Shown here piece after piece: positions 1 to 6,968 of a stretch of DNA of 11,156 bases. Position numbers and translations under genes: made by a program. The stretch spans positions 1 to 11,156 of the forward strand of contig LCPX01000024.1 of the NCBI GenBank assembly GCA_001003855.1, written 5' to 3'. The stretch's first letter is position 1. Each line of letters starts with the position of its first letter. The notes under the pieces are model-generated. The model did not search any database. It was not told where the DNA came from and saw nothing but the letters and a program-made list of their open reading frames with translations. This DNA comes from Candidatus Moranbacteria bacterium GW2011_GWE1_49_15. GTDB lineage: Bacteria; Patescibacteriota; Minisyncoccia; Moranbacterales; GWC2-37-73.

Positions 1-1
1 C

Positions 2-223
2 AGCGAATCAGACGCCGCAACTCCCGTAGTCCCGGAAGAGCCGATTGACGGATCCGCCCCGAATCCCGACCCTATTTCGACTACGCCCGGATATTCTGTC
101 TCGGATTTTGCGAACATCCTCTTGGAATGGATGAAATCCGGAACGAGCCTGCAGGGAGACGTCAATAAGGACGGAACAGTGAACTCAATGGATTTGGGGG
201 TTATAATGAGCAATTGGGAATAA
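2..223 (+). CDS. C-terminal part of a dockerin-containing surface protein (5' end outside window)
   Basis: The reading frame is open from the window edge and ends in TAA at 221-223, giving the last 73 residues. It opens with a Pro/Ser/Thr/Asp-rich linker. Then comes a dockerin-like end: a helix reading SDFANILLEWMKSG, then the calcium-loop motif DVNKDGTVNSMD (158-193), which fits the dockerin pattern DxNxDGxxNxxD, then a closing helix LGVIMSNWE. The first half keeps its helix but has lost its calcium loop, so only one canonical loop is visible. Type I dockerins bind cohesin domains in a calcium-dependent way, usually outside the cell. A cohesin-like protein lies two genes downstream, so a pairing is possible but unproven. 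The next gene starts 25 bases after the stop. The main domains of this protein are not in the window. Confidence 0.8.
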   Translation, partial: SESDAATPVVPEEPIDGSAPNPDPISTTPGYSVSDFANILLEWMKSGTSLQGDVNKDGTVNSMDLGVIMSNWE

Positions 224-248
224 ATGTTTCAAATAATTTAAAAAACAT

Positions 249-707
249 ATGCAAATTTCAGACGTGATGACCAGGAATCCGGTTTCCGCTATGCCCGACT
301 CTTTGGTGACGAAGATCGCATTGCTTATGAATGAGAACAGGTTGCATGCGATACCCGTTGTGAATGGCCGCAACAAGGTGGTCGGTATAATTACCGAGAG
401 CGATTTTTTTATTAAGGGATCTATGAATATATACCTTCCTTCCGTTATAGAAATATTGAAGGATAATTCCGTGTTGGAAAAAATGTCCGAAGATAAAAAG
501 GGAAAAATAGAAAAAATTATGGAAGCAACGGTTGGGGAAATCATGACATCTCCTTGTATTACCCTGAATTACGAATCTTCGATAGATGAGTTCTTCAGTC
601 TCATTAAGGATAAAAAACTCCATTCCGTTCCAGTGGTGGATAGTAGTCATAGTCTGGTTGGAATTATTACGCTTGCTGACATGATGAATCTTATTAAGAT
701 AAATTAA
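249..707 (+). CDS. Two-CBS-domain protein (putative nucleotide-sensing regulatory protein)
   Basis: The 152-residue protein consists of two CBS domains in tandem, about residues 1-57 and 95-150. Each starts with a typical DVM or EIM motif (SDVMTRNPVSA; GEIMTSPCITL) and has the core pattern IPVV...VVGIIT or VPVV...LVGIIT. A charged helical stretch of roughly 35 residues (60-94) separates them. Paired CBS domains (Bateman modules) usually bind adenosine nucleotides and often control an attached enzyme or transporter. Here nothing else is attached, so the partner is unknown. There is no signal peptide or membrane segment, so it should be cytoplasmic, although both neighbours encode surface proteins. 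The gene starts 25 bases after the dockerin gene and ends 17 bases before the cohesin-like gene, suggesting one transcript. The start has no Shine-Dalgarno site. Confidence 0.9.
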   Translation: MQISDVMTRNPVSAMPDSLVTKIALLMNENRLHAIPVVNGRNKVVGIITESDFFIKGSMNIYLPSVIEILKDNSVLEKMSEDKKGKIEKIMEATVGEIMTSPCITLNYESSIDEFFSLIKDKKLHSVPVVDSSHSLVGIITLADMMNLIKIN

Positions 708-724
708 TTAAAATTAAAAAAACC

Positions 725-1780
725 ATGGAATTTAAAAAGCAAAAAAATGGGGAAGTGGAAGATGCAGGCTTCCGGCCCATAGATAAAGAGGCAAGGGAAG
801 TAGTTGGTTTATGGAAAAAAAGCTTCATCTTTATATCAAGGGCTGAAATGAAGACATGGAAGATGGTATTGGTTCTGGCTTTCGTGGCCGGGCTCGCGAC
901 TGCCATAGTCGCGGTGGTTTCATTTGACAGGGAACAAAAATCCAGAGCCTCACTTGTGCCGGCCAGGATATTTTTCACACCAGCCTCTCTCAGTCTGGAA
1001 GAAGGCGAGCAATTCAATGTGGACCTCAATCTGGATGCGGCAGGAGGGAATGTGGTTGTTTCCAGGGTTGATATATCTTACAATACATCAAATCTCCAGC
1101 TCCTCTCCTCAAGCACTTCCGGGTCGGCATTTTCATCCGAAAACGCTTGCGTGTATAATTCTAAGCCTTGTGAAATAGTGACCAATGATCCGTCATTAGG
1201 AAAATTATCAATCACGTTGTCCAAGCCGTCTCCGGGTGTTTCATCATCTTCTGGAAAAATCGCGACTGTGACATTCAAGGCCCTGAAGCCTATGAGTGGA
1301 AGCACTTCCGATTTGAAAATTGATTTTTCAAGTCAGGGCAGTTACAGCGACTCGGATATTATTCTAGATGACGGCAATGGAACAGATACTCTTTCAGGCG
1401 TGGGTCTTCTGTCCTTGAGTGTCAGCGCTCCGGACACGACAACTCCGGTCATATCCGGCGGATCTCCAACTGGCCAACTCGATTCCACGACTACCGAGGT
1501 TATGATGAGCGTGCGGACGGATGAGGAAGCATCATGCAGATATGCAAAAACTGCTGGCGTGGAATATTCTTCGATGGAAGGAACCTTGGAAGGCGACGGT
1601 TCGACTAATCATTCCGTATCCCTGAGTGGATTGGTTTCCGGAGCGACATATGATTATTACGTCAAATGCCGGGATATTTCAGGAAATAGCACGGTTGATG
1701 ATTATCGAATCAATTTCTCGGTTAAATCCGTCGCCATAAAAGGGAAGTCCACTTTGTCTCCGGGAAAGACAAAGAAATAA
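725..1780 (+). CDS. Membrane-anchored cohesin-like and Fn3-like surface protein
   Basis: The protein has 351 residues. Residues 1-46 are charged and probably cytoplasmic, and residues about 47-66 form one membrane helix (MVLVLAFVAGLATAIVAVV). Residues about 78-235 resemble a cohesin domain: a beta-rich, Ser/Gly-rich fold with the familiar SLEEGEQFNVDLNLD opening and a GKIATVTFKAL strand. Residues about 237-335 look like a fibronectin type III/Ig-like domain (SLSGLVSGATYDYYVKC). Cysteine pairs C142/C149 and C271/C315 lie on the outer side and could be disulfides. The tail is basic. It is probably surface-displayed and could bind a dockerin such as that of the gene ending at 223. An alternative start at Met42 (848), preceded by AAGG, would leave a plain signal-anchor. 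The first ATG lies only 17 bases after the CBS gene, so I kept it. The cohesin call is by pattern only. Confidence 0.75.
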   Translation: MEFKKQKNGEVEDAGFRPIDKEAREVVGLWKKSFIFISRAEMKTWKMVLVLAFVAGLATAIVAVVSFDREQKSRASLVPARIFFTPASLSLEEGEQFNVDLNLDAAGGNVVVSRVDISYNTSNLQLLSSSTSGSAFSSENACVYNSKPCEIVTNDPSLGKLSITLSKPSPGVSSSSGKIATVTFKALKPMSGSTSDLKIDFSSQGSYSDSDIILDDGNGTDTLSGVGLLSLSVSAPDTTTPVISGGSPTGQLDSTTTEVMMSVRTDEEASCRYAKTAGVEYSSMEGTLEGDGSTNHSVSLSGLVSGATYDYYVKCRDISGNSTVDDYRINFSVKSVAIKGKSTLSPGKTKK

Positions 1781-1807
1781 GCCGACACTGATTCGCGCTC
1801 TTAATTC

Positions 1808-1843
1808 AAAAGAAAACCAGTATTTTATTGCTGGTTTTCTTTT
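1808..1843. terminator. Bidirectional terminator shared by the cohesin-like gene and rsh
   Basis: A perfect 13-bp inverted repeat (AAAAGAAAACCAG at 1808-1820, CTGGTTTTCTTTT at 1831-1843) surrounds a 10-base loop. A-rich and T-rich stem ends provide a T-rich 3' flank on either strand. It lies 27 bases past the + strand stop at 1780. It also contains the last codons and the stop codon (1825-1827) of the convergent - strand gene. Confidence 0.85.
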
Positions 1844-3315
1844 CGGGTGACCCTTCGGATGGCCGTTTTGGCCATGGACGTTTTGGCGAATTTCAGCCAG
1901 TCAGGGTTCGGAATTTTCCTGTCTTTGGAGGTTATTATTTCAATCACTTGTCCGTTTGAGATTTTGTGGTCCAAGGGGACCATTTTGCCGTCAGCTTTGG
2001 CCCCGACGGTGGAGTTTCCGATCTCGCTGTGTATGGCGTAGGCGAAATCAACCGGAGTGGCTTCTTCGGGAAGCTCGATGATGTCGCCGCGCGGAGTGAA
2101 GGCAAAGATGTGGTTTTTGAAAAAATCGATGCGTAGCCCCTCGATGAATTCCTCGTCGTCGCGTCCTATTTCGTTCTGCCATTCGCGAAGCTGCTTGACC
2201 CATTTGAGTTCCTTCTCGATCTTTTCTTTTTTGGCGCCGAAAATGTATTCCTTCCAAGTTTTTTTCTTCATTTTGTCCGCGTATATCCAATGGGCGGCGA
2301 TTCCGAATTCAGCTTCGTCATGCATCTTCTGCGTGCGTATCTGCACTTCCAAGATCCTGCCTTCCGGTCCGAAAATGGTCGTGTGGATGGATTGGTATCC
2401 GTTGGGTTTGGGAAGTGAGATATAATCCTTGATACGTCCGACCATCGGGCGGTATTTTTTATGCACGATTCCCAATGCCTCATAGCAGTCGGCGATTTCA
2501 GGAACGATCAGGCGCACCGCTGACAGGTCGTAGATGCGGTTGATGTCCATATCATACTTCTTCAGTTTTTCATAGGAGCTATAAAGGCTTTTGGCGCGGC
2601 CATGGATGTCCAGGACATCGATACCTTCCTTTTGGAGTTCCTTTTTGAGGTCCTTGATGGCCTGGTTGACGTAGCGCTCCCTTTCCTTGTAGCTTTTAGT
2701 GATGACTTCCTCGACGTAGTAGTAATTTTCAGGATCCAGGTATTTGAAGGATAGATCTTGGAGCTGGGTCTTGATTTCCCCGATTCCCAATCTGTTGGCG
2801 ATCGGAGCGAAAATCTCCATGGTTTCGCGTGCGATCCTTTGCTGTTTATCGGGGGATAAGTGGTCGAGGGTCCGCATGTTGTGCAGGCGGTCGGCCAGCT
2901 TGATGATGACGACCCGGATGTCGGCGGCCATCGCCAAAAACATCTTGCGCAGGTTTTCCAGGTAATATTCCTCATGCGAGCCGCGCAGTTTTATTTTTCC
3001 GAGTTTCGTCACCCCATCCACCATGAAGGCCACTTCTTTGCCGAAATTCTTTTCGATTTCTTCGAGCGTCACCGGGGTGTCCTCGTCGACGTCATGGAGA
3101 AGCCCCGCGGCGATGGTTTTCCCTCCCATGCCGATTTCCGCCAAAACTTTGGCGGTCGCTATGGCGTGCTGGATGTATTCCTCCCCGGACTTCCTTTTTT
3201 GTCCTGCATGGGCTTTTTTGGCGAACTCGTAAGCCTCCGTGATTATCCTCCTTCTCTGCTCGGACGGAGGTTTTTTCAAGGATTTCATTATATCTTCGAG
3301 GCCTAGTTGCTTCAT
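1825..3315 (-). CDS. rsh: Bifunctional-type (p)ppGpp synthetase/hydrolase, short form
   Basis: This is a Rel/SpoT-family stringent-response enzyme that makes and degrades the alarmone (p)ppGpp. The hydrolase (HD) domain covers about residues 25-175 with H50, the H74-D75 pair in LLHDVDEDT, and D142 in LADRLHNM, so hydrolysis looks intact. The synthetase domain covers about 240-345, with D263 in YDLSAVR, E323 in EVQIRT and the YQSIHTT motif. The loop reads RIKD (294-297), the RxKD signature of bifunctional enzymes rather than the ExDD of synthetase-only RelA. A TGS domain occupies about 400-462. The protein stops at 496 residues, soon after TGS; common long Rel proteins run past 700 and carry zinc-finger and ACT/RRM domains. 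No Shine-Dalgarno precedes the ATG. It has its own probable promoter and lies downstream of the topA terminator, so it is probably transcribed alone. Confidence 0.95.
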   Translation of the reverse strand: MKQLGLEDIMKSLKKPPSEQRRRIITEAYEFAKKAHAGQKRKSGEEYIQHAIATAKVLAEIGMGGKTIAAGLLHDVDEDTPVTLEEIEKNFGKEVAFMVDGVTKLGKIKLRGSHEEYYLENLRKMFLAMAADIRVVIIKLADRLHNMRTLDHLSPDKQQRIARETMEIFAPIANRLGIGEIKTQLQDLSFKYLDPENYYYVEEVITKSYKERERYVNQAIKDLKKELQKEGIDVLDIHGRAKSLYSSYEKLKKYDMDINRIYDLSAVRLIVPEIADCYEALGIVHKKYRPMVGRIKDYISLPKPNGYQSIHTTIFGPEGRILEVQIRTQKMHDEAEFGIAAHWIYADKMKKKTWKEYIFGAKKEKIEKELKWVKQLREWQNEIGRDDEEFIEGLRIDFFKNHIFAFTPRGDIIELPEEATPVDFAYAIHSEIGNSTVGAKADGKMVPLDHKISNGQVIEIITSKDRKIPNPDWLKFAKTSMAKTAIRRVTRKENQQ

Positions 3316-3369
3316 GATGTTTGCGTATTAGTTAAGATAATACCCCTGAGGTTTTCCATTATTGCTTCC

Positions 3370-3399
3370 AGTATAGTAAATAAACAGGCGCATGGCCAA
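3370..3399 (-). promoter_or_regulatory. Possible promoter of rsh
   Basis: On the - strand TTGGCC (3394-3399) and TATACT (3370-3375) are separated by 18 bases. The -10 matches the sigma-70 consensus at 5 of 6 positions and the -35 at 4 of 6. It lies between the topA terminator and the rsh start and would give a leader of about 45-50 bases. Confidence 0.4.
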
Positions 3400-3415
3400 T
3401 TGGGCCGGAGGGAAT

Positions 3416-3444
3416 AAAAAAGCGAGGATTCGGATCCTCGCTTT
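3416..3444 (-). terminator. Terminator of topA
   Basis: An 11-bp perfect stem (AAAGCGAGGAT at 3419-3429, ATCCTCGCTTT at 3434-3444) has a 4-base loop. Read on the - strand it is followed by a run of T. It begins 37 bases after the topA stop codon, the position of an intrinsic terminator. Confidence 0.9.
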
Positions 3445-3481
3445 CGGTAGCAGACGGTTTGTGGCGGGCGGGCGCATCCTC

Positions 3482-5719
3482 TTATTGTTCGAACCCGCAT
3501 TCCTTGCTGGAACATTTGACCATGCCTTTGGCGGCGAAGGCCAACGGCTGTCCGCAGCGCGGGCACATCTCGCCGGTCGGCTTGTTCCACATGGCGAAGT
3601 CGCAGGCAGGGTATTTGTTGCAGCCATAGAAGATCCTGCCGCGTTTGGATTTCTTTTCGACGATCTCACCGTCTTTGCATTTGGGGCATTTGACGCCGGT
3701 CTTTTTTTCGATGCCTTTGATGTTCTTGCATTCGGGATAACCCGAGCATCCGAGGAACGGTCCGAAGCGGCCACGTTTGACCACCATGGGTTTGCCGCAT
3801 TTCTCGCAGGTCTCCCCGGAGAATTCGTCGTCCACCTTTTTTTCCTCAGCGGTTTTTTCCGTGAATTTGCATTCCGGATATTTGGAGCAGGCGATGAATT
3901 TCCCGAATCTTCCGAATTTGACGATCAGGTCGCTACCGCAGTCCGGACATTTTCTGTCGAGTTTTTCCACGAAATCTTCTTTTTTGACGGTCTCGGTTTT
4001 TTTCTCCAGATTCTGGTGGAAAGGCTCATAGAAGTCGCGGATCAGCGGAACCCAATCCTTCTTTCCTTCGGCCACGCCGTCCAAATCCTCTTCCATGTTG
4101 GCGGTGAAGTCGATATCGACTATCTGGGGAAAATGCTCGACCAACGTGTCGTTCACTACCATTCCTATTTCCAACGGGATAAGTTTCTTGTCTTCGTTTT
4201 TATCAATGTATTTCCGTTCGAAAATCGTGGAGATCGTCGGGGCGTAGGTGGAAGGCCTTCCGATCCCGTGCTCCTCCATGACTTTGACCAACGAAGCTTC
4301 GTTGTAGCGCGGAGGTGGAGTGGTCGCTTTTTCGGTCGAGGTCACATCTTTAGCCTCGAGCTCTTCGCCGTTTTCCATTTCCGGCAGGAAGGTTTCCTTG
4401 GAGGCTCCCTCACCATACACTTTCAGGAATCCGTCGAAAATGACGGTGGAGCCGTTGGCTCTGAGCAGGTATTCTCCCGATTTTCCTTTGGCGGAAATAT
4501 CCACTTTCACTTGGCTCAGTTTGGCGCTCTGCATTTGGCAGGCGATGGTCCTGTTCCAGATCAGTTTATAGAGCCTGAGCTGGGCGCTGTCGAGCGATCC
4601 CTCGAGATCTTCCGGCGTCGCCTCCAGATTGGTCGGACGGATCGCTTCATGAGCTTCCTGGGCCGATTTCGATTTGGTCTTGAAATATCTCGGGCTTTCG
4701 AGGGCGTATTGTTTTCCGAAATTGGCCTCGATCGATTTTTGGGCCGAAAGCAACGACTCCAGGGAGAGGTTCACGCTGTCAGTTCTCATATACGTGATGT
4801 GCCCAAGCTCGTAGAGTTTCTGCGCTACCATCATGGTTTGCTTGGCGCTCCAGCCGAGATTGCTGATGGAAGCTTGCTGGAGAGTGGAAGTGGTGAAAGG
4901 TGCCGGCGGATTGCGGAAGGCTTCCTTTTTGGTCAGATCGCTCACCTGGTACGACGCGGTTTTAAGGTCAGCCACTATTTCGTCGGCAGACTTCTGGTTT
5001 TCGATAGTCGTTTTTTTGCTGGTATATTTTCCGGAGAAAAGTTCCATGATCTGGGTCTTTTCTATTTTCTCCCCGTCTTTTTCAATGAGGTTGGCTGGGA
5101 AAATTTGCGCGTCTCCCTTTTTAGCAAGCTCGGCCCCGATCGTCCAATATTGCTCGCTTTGGAATTTTTCAATCTCCCTCTCCCTTTCCACGATGAGACG
5201 AAGGGCCACCGATTGCACCCTTCCGGCAGAGAGACCCCTGCGGATTTTCTTCCAAAGGAAAGGGGATAGTTCGTAACCCACCAGACGGTCAAGGACCCTT
5301 CTGGCTTGCTGGGCGTCCACCAAGTTGAGATCGAGTTCGCGCGGATGTTCCAGGGCTTTTTGGATGGCGCTTTTGGTTATTTCATGGAAAACGATCCTTG
5401 AATAAGGCTTCTTGTTTTTCTTTTCCAAATCAAGTGCCTTGATAAGGTGCCAAGAAATAGCCTCTCCCTCGCGGTCTTCATCGGAAGCCAGGATAACCTC
5501 GTCCGCTTTTTTCAAAGATTCCTTGAGCGAGGATATTTTTTCGCGCGCCTTGGTCGGAACCACATATCTGGGTTCGAAATTTTTTTCGATATCGATGCCC
5601 ATCTCGCTCTTGGGAAGGTCACGGACATGCCCGAAAGAAGACTTTACGGTGAAGCCTTTTCCTAGGAATTTGCTGATAGTTTTGGCTTTGGTAGGGGACT
5701 CGACGATGACTAATTTCAT
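3482..5719 (-). CDS. topA: DNA topoisomerase I (type IA)
   Basis: This enzyme relaxes negative supercoils by cutting and rejoining one DNA strand. The Toprim domain (about 1-125) carries E7 in VESPTKA and the metal-binding D80, D82 and E84 in SDEDREGE. The catalytic tyrosine is Y310 in ITYMRTDS. Other family signatures are SAGRVQSVALRLI (164-176) and HGIGRPSTYAPT (484-495). The C-terminus carries four Cys4 zinc ribbons: C591/C594/C611/C617, C638/C641/C658/C664, C678/C681/C700/C706 and C719/C722/C736/C741. The fourth is the shortest and least standard. Length (745) is normal for bacterial TopA with zinc ribbons. It lies 94 bases downstream of dprA on the same strand with no promoter or terminator evident between them, so the two are probably co-transcribed. 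No Shine-Dalgarno is seen before the ATG. Confidence 0.98.
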   Translation of the reverse strand: MKLVIVESPTKAKTISKFLGKGFTVKSSFGHVRDLPKSEMGIDIEKNFEPRYVVPTKAREKISSLKESLKKADEVILASDEDREGEAISWHLIKALDLEKKNKKPYSRIVFHEITKSAIQKALEHPRELDLNLVDAQQARRVLDRLVGYELSPFLWKKIRRGLSAGRVQSVALRLIVEREREIEKFQSEQYWTIGAELAKKGDAQIFPANLIEKDGEKIEKTQIMELFSGKYTSKKTTIENQKSADEIVADLKTASYQVSDLTKKEAFRNPPAPFTTSTLQQASISNLGWSAKQTMMVAQKLYELGHITYMRTDSVNLSLESLLSAQKSIEANFGKQYALESPRYFKTKSKSAQEAHEAIRPTNLEATPEDLEGSLDSAQLRLYKLIWNRTIACQMQSAKLSQVKVDISAKGKSGEYLLRANGSTVIFDGFLKVYGEGASKETFLPEMENGEELEAKDVTSTEKATTPPPRYNEASLVKVMEEHGIGRPSTYAPTISTIFERKYIDKNEDKKLIPLEIGMVVNDTLVEHFPQIVDIDFTANMEEDLDGVAEGKKDWVPLIRDFYEPFHQNLEKKTETVKKEDFVEKLDRKCPDCGSDLIVKFGRFGKFIACSKYPECKFTEKTAEEKKVDDEFSGETCEKCGKPMVVKRGRFGPFLGCSGYPECKNIKGIEKKTGVKCPKCKDGEIVEKKSKRGRIFYGCNKYPACDFAMWNKPTGEMCPRCGQPLAFAAKGMVKCSSKECGFEQ

Positions 5720-5730
5720 GATAATTGGTG

Positions 5731-5802
5731 CATTAGGCCATTAACGCATTAGCGGATTATCGCATTTGAACTCCGAATCCGTTAATTCTTTAATCCGTTA
5801 AT
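5731..5802. repeat. 72-bp patch of 8-bp repeat units in two orientations
   Basis: Positions 5731-5770 on the + strand split into 8-mers CATTAGGC, CATTAACG, CATTAGCG, GATTATCG and a degenerate CATTTGAA. Positions 5771-5802 split on the - strand into ATTAACGG, ATTAAAGA, ATTAACGG and ATTCGGAG, read from 5802 back. The unit is roughly xATTAxCG and the array flips at about 5770. Consequently 5748-5759 and 5791-5802 can pair over 12 positions with one G-U, forming a hairpin in the dprA-topA message. This patch nearly fills the gap between the two genes. Confidence 0.6.
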
Positions 5803-5813
5803 TTGATAATTTT

Positions 5814-6905
5814 TTATAGTTTAATGTAATTCTGCCCTCCCATATTTTTGATTATTCCCTTTATTTCAAGCATTGAGAGGGTTGAAAGGGCGGTCGCTGT
5901 TTCCAGTTTAGAGAGTTTCAGGATTGTGTCAACGTGGACGCTTTCCTGGCCTAATACGTCCAGAACGCTTTTTTCTTCTTCAGTGGCGGGACGGTAACCG
6001 TCTTTTTTAGGGTTTTCTGTCGCATTTTTCGATTCGCTGACAAAGCTTATTTCCTCCAAAATGTCCGAAACGGAGGAGACCAGCTTCGCTCCCTTTTTGA
6101 TGAGGGAGTGCGGTCCCTGGCTTTGCAGGTGGAAAATCGGGCCGGGAACCGCGAACACCTCGCGGTTGAAATCCAAAGCCAAATTGGCGGTGATGAGGCT
6201 CCCGCTGCCTTCCGCCGCTTCCACCACGAGCGTGCCGAGGCTCATCCCGGCCATGATGCGGTTTCTCGCCGGAAAAGATCCGGGAAGAGGGGAGGTTCCG
6301 AGGGGATATTCACTAAGGAGCAGCCCGCCGTTTCGGATAATTTCCTGCGAAAGTTCGAAATTGCTCCGGGGGTGGATGCTTTTGTTATCCAAGCCGTTTC
6401 CCATGACCGCGATCGTTTTTCCTTTGGCCTCCAAAGCTCCGGCGTGCGCGATGGCGTCGATGCCGAGCGCCAGCCCGCTGACGACCGTGACGCCGGAGTT
6501 GGCCAAATCTCTCCCGAAAGAGTTGGCGACGCGCGAGCCGTATTCGGTGGATTTTCGCGATCCTACCACCGCGATCATTTTTGAATTCAGCAAGGAAGGA
6601 TCCCCCTTGGTATAGAGTATATAAGGGGGATTGTGGATTTCCCGAAGAAGCTCCGGATAATTCGGATCTTCCAGTGAAACGACGGAAATCTCTTCCTTTT
6701 CCAATTTTTCCCATTCTGCGTCCGGATCAATCCTGTCTCTTTCTGAAGCGATCCTGCCCGCCAGGTTTTCCGAAAGGCCGGCTTTGACCAGCTCCGCAAG
6801 GGGAGCGCCCCAAGCTTTTTCCGCGGAGTCGAAATAATCCATCAAAAGCGCCAGTTTTTGGCTCCCGACTCCTTCTATGAGATTGAAGGCGTTTAGATGT
6901 TTCAT
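5814..6905 (-). CDS. dprA: DprA/Smf DNA-processing protein
   Basis: DprA binds incoming single-stranded DNA during natural transformation and loads RecA on it; in the cell it is cytoplasmic. Residues about 1-60 form the helical N-terminal domain with a helix-hairpin-helix-like EGVGSQKLALLMDYF. The Rossmann-type DprA domain runs about 70-290, with PPYILYTKGD (93-102), VVGSRKSTEYG (113-123), SGLALGIDAIAH (143-154), FPARNRIMAG (211-220) and GSGSLITANLAL (233-244). A winged-helix-like C-terminal domain covers about 305-363. The length, 363, is normal. A promoter on the - strand puts its -10 box six bases before the ATG, so the transcript probably starts at or next to the A of the start codon, without a leader. 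The gene is divergent from the membrane-protein gene at 7121 and probably co-transcribed with topA. Confidence 0.97.
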   Translation of the reverse strand: MKHLNAFNLIEGVGSQKLALLMDYFDSAEKAWGAPLAELVKAGLSENLAGRIASERDRIDPDAEWEKLEKEEISVVSLEDPNYPELLREIHNPPYILYTKGDPSLLNSKMIAVVGSRKSTEYGSRVANSFGRDLANSGVTVVSGLALGIDAIAHAGALEAKGKTIAVMGNGLDNKSIHPRSNFELSQEIIRNGGLLLSEYPLGTSPLPGSFPARNRIMAGMSLGTLVVEAAEGSGSLITANLALDFNREVFAVPGPIFHLQSQGPHSLIKKGAKLVSSVSDILEEISFVSESKNATENPKKDGYRPATEEEKSVLDVLGQESVHVDTILKLSKLETATALSTLSMLEIKGIIKNMGGQNYIKL

Positions 6906-6911
6906 ATTTCA

Positions 6912-6940
6912 AATATAGAGGAAATTTTAACTATTGACAA
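6912..6940 (-). promoter_or_regulatory. Promoter of dprA, apparently leaderless
   Basis: On the - strand TTGTCA (6935-6940) and TATATT (6912-6917) are exactly 17 bases apart, each differing from consensus at one position. The -10 box ends six bases before the ATG at 6905, so initiation seven bases downstream would fall on the start codon. The -35 overlaps the opposing promoter's -35 by five bases. Confidence 0.65.
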
Positions 6941-6962
6941 ACTGACTATTTTTTGCTATAAT
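6934..6962 (+). promoter_or_regulatory. Consensus sigma-70 promoter of the membrane-protein gene
   Basis: TTGACA (6934-6939) and TATAAT (6957-6962) are separated by exactly 17 bases, a perfect match to the vegetative consensus. TGC directly before TATAAT also gives an extended -10. Transcription should start near 6969. It is the strongest promoter visible in the window. Confidence 0.9.
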
Positions 6963-6968
6963 AGATAA

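Noticed and set aside
3392..5269. Long + strand open frame (625 codons) opposite topA
   Set aside because: It lies antisense to a clear topA, reads as Phe/Gly/Val-rich low-quality protein with no motif, and runs through the topA terminator. It is the codon-bias shadow of topA.
6061..6615. + strand open frames of 184 and 158 codons opposite dprA
   Set aside because: They overlap each other and a well-conserved dprA; protein composition is unnatural.
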